This document shows positions 28,701 through 30,925 of a stretch of 30,925 bases of DNA, in pieces (position 1 is the first letter of the stretch; each line of letters starts with the position of its first letter). The position numbers and the translations under genes were made by a program. The notes beneath the pieces are model-generated. The model had not been told where the DNA came from. It searched no databases and saw only the letters and a program-made list of their open reading frames with translations. The stretch comes from Mnemiopsis leidyi (lineage: Eukaryota; Ctenophora; Tentaculata; Lobata; Bolinopsidae), in NCBI GenBank assembly GCA_000226015.1, contig JH154719.1, forward strand, positions 68,881-99,805, in the 5' to 3' direction.

Positions 28701-30916
28701 GATATTACAGTTCCGGTGTAACAATAAGAATATCAAGTTTGATCATGCAGTTTCATACGTAGCAAATTGAGCACACTTGCATTATGCATATATTTGCATA
28801 CTTGCATACTTCCTGTTTGCATATATTTTAACACTTTTACAGTAACGCACAGTATTCATGCGGGTAGTTTATTGACCATTAGAGACGTCTAGAAGAATGT
28901 GACGATGAATTATGAGGATTCCCAGGGGAATGATGGAGTGTTTTACAGATCCCCAAATGAAAGATAAGATAAGAGATTGTGAGGAAATACAGTAGCTAAC
29001 TACACGAATACAACACCACAATACACGGCACAGTTACAGAGTTACACAGAGTTTCAGTTCCAGTTACGAAGTTTCAGTTACACAGGGTTACAGGTTGTAA
29101 CTCTTATTGTAACTCACGTTCACGGGAGAGCTAAGGTTTCCCCAGGGGTCACCCAACGAACTTAACTGAAAGAAACATCATTATAATGTCCTAAGATTTT
29201 CAAATTGTTAATCAAATATTTGTCAATCAATTTAAAATCAATTAAGTATTTTCATTATTTAATAATGTGAGGTATTTTGTAACGCTTTAACTGATTTATC
29301 ATGTGAGTCAGGAGTATTGTGATCTTAAGGATTTCGAAGTGATGTAATTACTTTTAACTCTTACTATTAAAGTACATTACACGAGAAATGGTGGGAGTTA
29401 CCTGCGGACTACCGTGAGCGCTATGTCGCTTCACTCTCGTATCAATATCGTTAGTGTCACGTGACGTCATCACACAGTCACGCGACGTCATCACACAGTC
29501 ACGTGACGTCATCACACTATCACGTGACGTCATCACACTGTCACGTGAAGATATGCCACTGTCACGTGATACTGATGTTGTCAAGTCGGGAGGCGCTATA
29601 AGCAGAGCTTCGTTCGGTTTGTTGGCGGCTCGAGGGCGGGATCTAGGTTTGATAGCGGCGGTATCCTCACTTAATGGCGCAGATTCTGTCCTGAAAATTT
29701 AGATTTTTCTTATTTTAGCGAAAATCAAACAATGAATGTGTATGCTATTGGGATATTGCCATAAAAGTGGCTTTCCGTATTTAAGATCAATTAAATATTT
29801 TTTTCTTATGGATTCAAGATAATGTATCTTGATTTGACGTTTCACTGAACCATTAAGACGATAAGAGGTTTCATCGTGTTTTCCCGACGTCGAGAATAAG
29901 GTGCTAAAATCAAGTTAGGTCAATAACACAGCGTGAGATCCTATTGTTGACATACTGCCTTGGGACTGGATCGTGGGGTGTGTGCAGAGGGCTGGGATCT
30001 TGTGTTTGAAGAAGGAGCAGAATGAAGTGGCGTTGGTGCGGTTTGAATTGCCGACGGAGCTGGAACGTACCCCTTACTGTTAAAATCATCGTTCTGAAAT
30101 TGGAGGTCGCAAATGGACATTATTACGAGAAAAACACTAAGAAATATTAATTGCAGCAGAAAAATATCTGCAATGTTCACAATAAAAGTGAATATTCTCG
30201 TACAGTTTTACGAGCTTTACACGTCATCTAGGACATTACACCTTATCTAGGACATTACACGTTTTTTAGGACATTACACGTTATTTAGGACATTACACGT
30301 TATTTAGGACATTACCTTGAGTCGGGATAGGATCTGTTTGGTCGTCAGTCTGTCGGAAGGGTTGACTTTTAACGTGTCTCCTGGAAAATTGGCACAAATA
30401 CACATACTTATAATGTTTTATTGATGAATGCGAAATGTAAATGTGATTTAGAAACCAAGATTGTAGTGTGAATTGTTTTAGCTTTGCATTTCAAGAAATG
30501 CGATATCTCTTTTACACACACACTCGCACACACAAGAAATGCGATATCTCTTTTACACACACACACAAAGACACCCAGCACAACATCGAAAACGTTTGCT
30601 ATTACAACACTTTCATACAGCAAGGGTCAGAAGAATATAGCAAGGCCTCTCATGGAAAATGCGGCACATGTGGGCTGTGACAGGTATCGAACGACAAACA
30701 CAAATAACTTGGATAACACTTAGCTTAAATTATCACATTTGATAAAAATACGCAGAAAATATACAAAATTAAAGCAGTGCCAACCGTATTAACAAACTAG
30801 ATGTAAATTGAAACTTTTAAAAGTTAAAAAATAAAAATAAAAAAGTACTCACTGATAATGGAGATAAGGTTAGCACTATACTTATCTAGTTTCCGGTATA
30901 GTGTATTTAGCTCGAG
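22543..30916 (-). CDS. Gene 2 span (partial): NAK-family (GAK/AAK1-like) kinase C-terminal part
   Basis: Eleven minus-strand exons join in one frame (64+65+23+289+48+186+19+91+74+74+249 = 1182 nt) and encode the last 393 residues. Residues about 1-43 look like the end of a kinase C-lobe (NLISIIRDTLKVNPSDRLT, with the conserved Arg of subdomain XI). The VNP..RL spelling is reminiscent of GAK. A disordered tail follows, with DPW at 153-155, NPF at 171-173 and 236-238, and a basic KKKRKPINLFGKKK stretch near the C-terminus. In this family, DPW/DPF binds the AP-2 appendage and NPF binds EH domains, so a role in clathrin-mediated endocytosis is inferred. The PTEN-like and J domains of vertebrate GAK are absent. 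ATP site and catalytic loop lie outside the window. Confidence 0.6.
22792..23318 (-). other. Gene 2 intron with ACTACAAATA-rich repeat
   Basis: From about 23090 to 23315 the words actacaaata, tatactaaaa and caaaatact recur in degenerate tandem. The rest is featureless. Confidence 0.7.
23319..23392 (-). CDS. Gene 2 exon, P/S-rich
   Basis: The acceptor is gttttcccacag and the donor is AATGAG|GTAAAT. The exon is 74 nt with two entry bases completing I287. Residues 288-311 start PRAAQDPSSNEPPSSHRARA. Both phases fit its neighbours. Confidence 0.82.
23910..23983 (-). CDS. Gene 2 exon, basic/polar
   Basis: The acceptor is caactacgcag and the donor is AAAA|GTAAGT. The exon is 74 nt, one entry base and one exit base. 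Residues 263-286 start LDQIAASEPTNTKPAKSNKV. Disordered and Lys-rich. Confidence 0.82.
23984..24375 (-). other. Gene 2 intron segment
   Basis: No exon, RNA or repeat was recognised between the exon at 23983 and the minisatellite that starts near 24380. Confidence 0.45.
24380..24654. repeat. 21-bp minisatellite, block 1
   Basis: About 13 copies of a 21-bp unit with core ACATTATACACTGTACATGT. Each unit holds the palindrome TGTACA. The unit length is a multiple of three, so both strands stay open and give spurious peptide repeats. Confidence 0.97.
25031..25098. repeat. Near-perfect palindrome around GTGCCTACGGCAC
   Basis: 'gtgtgctgatcggaaattat' through 'ggcac' to 'ataatttccgatagcacac' forms a stem of about 30 bp with a three-base centre and a few indels. 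A third copy of one arm (aatttccgatagcacactcc) lies at about 24687, at the edge of minisatellite block 1. Confidence 0.85.
25120..25437. repeat. 21-bp minisatellite, block 2
   Basis: The same unit and orientation as block 1 (24380-24654), about 15 copies. The two blocks are separated by about 465 bases. Confidence 0.97.
25626..25733. repeat. Two-copy direct repeat, 62-bp period
   Basis: 'ctacaaaatcatcctgcatc', then 'acacgtaacacaattatg', recurs 62 bases later as 'ctacaaaatgatccagtatc', then 'acacataacacaattatg'. Confidence 0.8.
25753..25843 (-). CDS. Gene 2 exon with NPF motif
   Basis: The acceptor is acaatactcag and the donor is CCCAG|GTTTAT. The exon is 91 nt. Two entry bases complete G232. 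Residues 233-261 start FSNNPFEPTPTVEDEFLKLS, with NPF at 236-238. Two bases exit. The acceptor abuts a TATTG satellite, so its pyrimidine tract is poor. The phase on both sides supports it. Confidence 0.8.
25847..26155. repeat. (TATTG/TATAG) pentanucleotide satellite
   Basis: An array of 'gtattgtata' units runs for 300 bases, decaying at the right end. It fills most of the intron between the microexon at 26195 and the exon at 25753. The Tyr/Asn/Thr-repeat open frames over it are artefacts. Confidence 0.97.
26195..26213 (-). CDS. Gene 2 microexon (19 nt)
   Basis: The acceptor is tttattttcag and the donor is TGCG|GTAAGT. It encodes TNFEEC plus the first base of G232. It enters phase 0 from the 27169 exon and exits with one base, exactly as the next exon requires. 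Both splice sites are strong, which is why so short an exon is accepted. Confidence 0.75.
26214..27168 (-). other. Gene 2 intron
   Basis: No further exon was found. At 26995-27066 it carries a foldback sequence related to the element at 8986-9143 ('tatcacgtgacagcgtttctc' in common). Confidence 0.55.
26995..27066. mobile_element. Relative of the TCACGTGA foldback element
   Basis: The reverse complement shares 'gagaaacgctgtcacgtgat' plus flanking CCAAT and 'gactc' words with 9055-9120. The segment is itself an imperfect inverted repeat (atcacgtgacagc..gctgtcacatgat). Confidence 0.65.
27169..27354 (-). CDS. Gene 2 exon with NPM-TNPF motifs
   Basis: The acceptor is ccacttttttaaag and the donor is AGTGAG|GTGGGT. 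The exon is 186 nt, phase 0/0, residues 164-225, starting NISNPMTNPFLWEEEKRSYA, with NPF at 171-173. The frame stays open upstream to 27630 without a stop, so a longer exon is possible. This start was chosen because it is the only strong acceptor in phase with the upstream exon. Confidence 0.75.
27468..27612. repeat. 24-bp minisatellite (TCTACAACGCCTCTGACTCC-type)
   Basis: About five 24-bp units. On the minus strand each is pyrimidine-rich and reads S-T-T-P-L-T-P-L, in the same frame as the exon at 27169-27354. It is taken as intronic because no in-phase acceptor precedes it. Confidence 0.85.
27613..28030 (-). other. Gene 2 intron segment
   Basis: Nothing recognised. A minus-strand in-frame TAA at 27633-27631 closes the open frame that extends from the downstream exon. 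Confidence 0.45.
28031..28295. repeat. Degenerate ACAATGTRTACA tandem repeat
   Basis: The words 'acaatgtgtacac', 'acaatgtaatatgtacata' and 'acaatgtacaaattg' recur with many changes. It may be a decayed relative of the TGTACA minisatellite at 24380-25437. Confidence 0.75.
28296..29117 (-). other. Gene 2 intron segment
   Basis: No exon or RNA gene was recognised. A local 'cagttacacag/gagttacag' repeat occurs at about 29030-29100, next to the donor of the 48-nt exon. Confidence 0.45.
29118..29165 (-). CDS. Gene 2 exon with DPW motif (48 nt)
   Basis: The acceptor is gtttctttcag and the donor is GTGAAC|GTGAGT. Phase 0/0. It encodes LSSLGDPWGNLSSPVN, residues 148-163. The other two frames contain stops. 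DPW is a classic AP-2 alpha-appendage ligand, which fits the NPF motifs in later exons. Confidence 0.8.
29402..29690 (-). CDS. Gene 2 exon with coding minisatellite
   Basis: The acceptor is aaattttcag and the donor is CCGCAG|GTAACT. The exon is 289 nt; one entry base completes G51. Residues 52-147 start TESAPLSEDTAAIKPRSRPR. A tandem 7-residue repeat (SRDSVMT or SRDCVMT) follows, then the exon closes HSAHGSPQ. The APLSED..IKPRSRPRA region resembles the segment after the AAK1 kinase domain, as I recall it. Confidence 0.85.
29455..29575. repeat. Coding 21-bp minisatellite of E-box plus CRE palindromes
   Basis: About five 21-bp units with core gtcacgtgacgtcatcacac. Each typical unit joins CACGTG to TGACGTCA. 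In the gene 2 frame it encodes SRD(S/C)VMT. Confidence 0.95.
30071..30093 (-). CDS. Gene 2 exon (23 nt, phase-restoring donor)
   Basis: The acceptor is ccaatttcag. It encodes NDDFNSK plus two bases of G51, using donor AAGGG|GTACGT. This donor is chosen because it alone gives the two-base exit that the next exon needs. A competing donor at 29955 would lengthen the exon but break phase. Confidence 0.6.
30222..30315. repeat. 20-bp minisatellite containing the splice donor
   Basis: Five copies of 'ttaggacattacacgttatt'. On the minus strand each unit carries GTAATGTCC. The first one is the donor of the exon at 30316-30380. Confidence 0.92.
30316..30380 (-). CDS. Gene 2 exon: end of kinase C-lobe
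   Basis: The acceptor is caattttccag and the donor is CTCAAG|GTAATG. The exon is 65 nt; two entry bases complete R22. Residues 23-43 start DTLKVNPSDRLTTKQILSRL. The NP.DR.T..Q.L..L pattern is kinase subdomain XI; D-R carries its invariant Arg. Confidence 0.85.
30492..30567. repeat. Direct duplication, 41-bp period
   Basis: 'caagaaatgcgatatctctt' followed by 'ttacacacaca' occurs twice in tandem. Intronic. Confidence 0.9.
30853..30916 (-). CDS. Gene 2 exon: kinase C-lobe helix (first in window)
   Basis: The acceptor is tggctatag and the donor is ATTATCA|GTGAGT. The exon is 64 nt with one base out. It encodes LELNTLYRKLDKYSANLISI followed by I, residues 1-21, running into IRDTLKVNP. The gene continues beyond the right edge. 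The upstream pyrimidine tract cannot be judged because the window ends nine bases past the exon. Confidence 0.75.
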
Positions 30917-30925
30917 CTATAGCCA

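Noticed and set aside
29956..30093. 138-nt version of the gene 2 exon ending at donor GTATGT
   Set aside because: It leaves phase 0 while the next exon needs two bases; the GTACGT donor at 30070 restores the frame.

Overview
This is invertebrate-type animal nuclear DNA. It is AT-rich, has long introns with GT..AG borders, and carries dense micro- and minisatellites, non-LTR retrotransposon remnants and short inverted-repeat transposons. The taxon cannot be fixed from the sequence alone. Nothing in it is prokaryotic, and most long open frames are translated repeats.

Two multi-exon genes, both on the minus strand, were reconstructed by hand from splice sites, intron phase and coding character. 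Gene 1 (16134 down to 614) has 13 coding exons that join without a phase conflict: 2451 nt, 816 residues plus stop. It encodes an unidentified protein with a basic N-terminus, a long acidic Ser/Thr/Asp-rich segment and a long multi-exon coiled coil. One of its introns holds an 880-base assembly gap, so an exon could be missing there. Gene 2 (from beyond the right edge, 30916, down to 22543) has 11 exons coding for the last 393 residues of a protein. The first exons look like the end of a protein kinase C-lobe. They are followed by a disordered tail with one DPW and two NPF motifs, which suggests a Numb-associated-kinase (GAK/AAK1/BIKE) relative working in clathrin-mediated endocytosis. The catalytic core lies outside the window.

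Layout: 1-613, (TG)n and the 3' flank of gene 1; 614-16134, gene 1, with introns holding tandem arrays, foldback elements, a LINE 3' end (12295-12700) next to the gap, and a TA-flanked pogo/mariner-like MITE in intron 1 (15551-15917); 16135-22542, intergenic, with decayed retroelement coding fragments, a CpG-rich cluster of inverted and direct repeats (18665-20345) and a hAT-like inverted-repeat element (21072-21832); 22543-30925, gene 2, with satellite arrays in most introns and a minisatellite inside one coding exon.

The two genes lie in tandem about 6.4 kb apart with no evident functional link. The most unusual observations are in gene 2: a coding minisatellite made of fused E-box and CRE palindromes, a splice donor that is the first unit of a tandem array, an acceptor that abuts a satellite, a 19-nt microexon, and an alternative donor that would give an early-ending isoform. 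Gene 1 has an intronic hairpin that is fully paired only in sense RNA.
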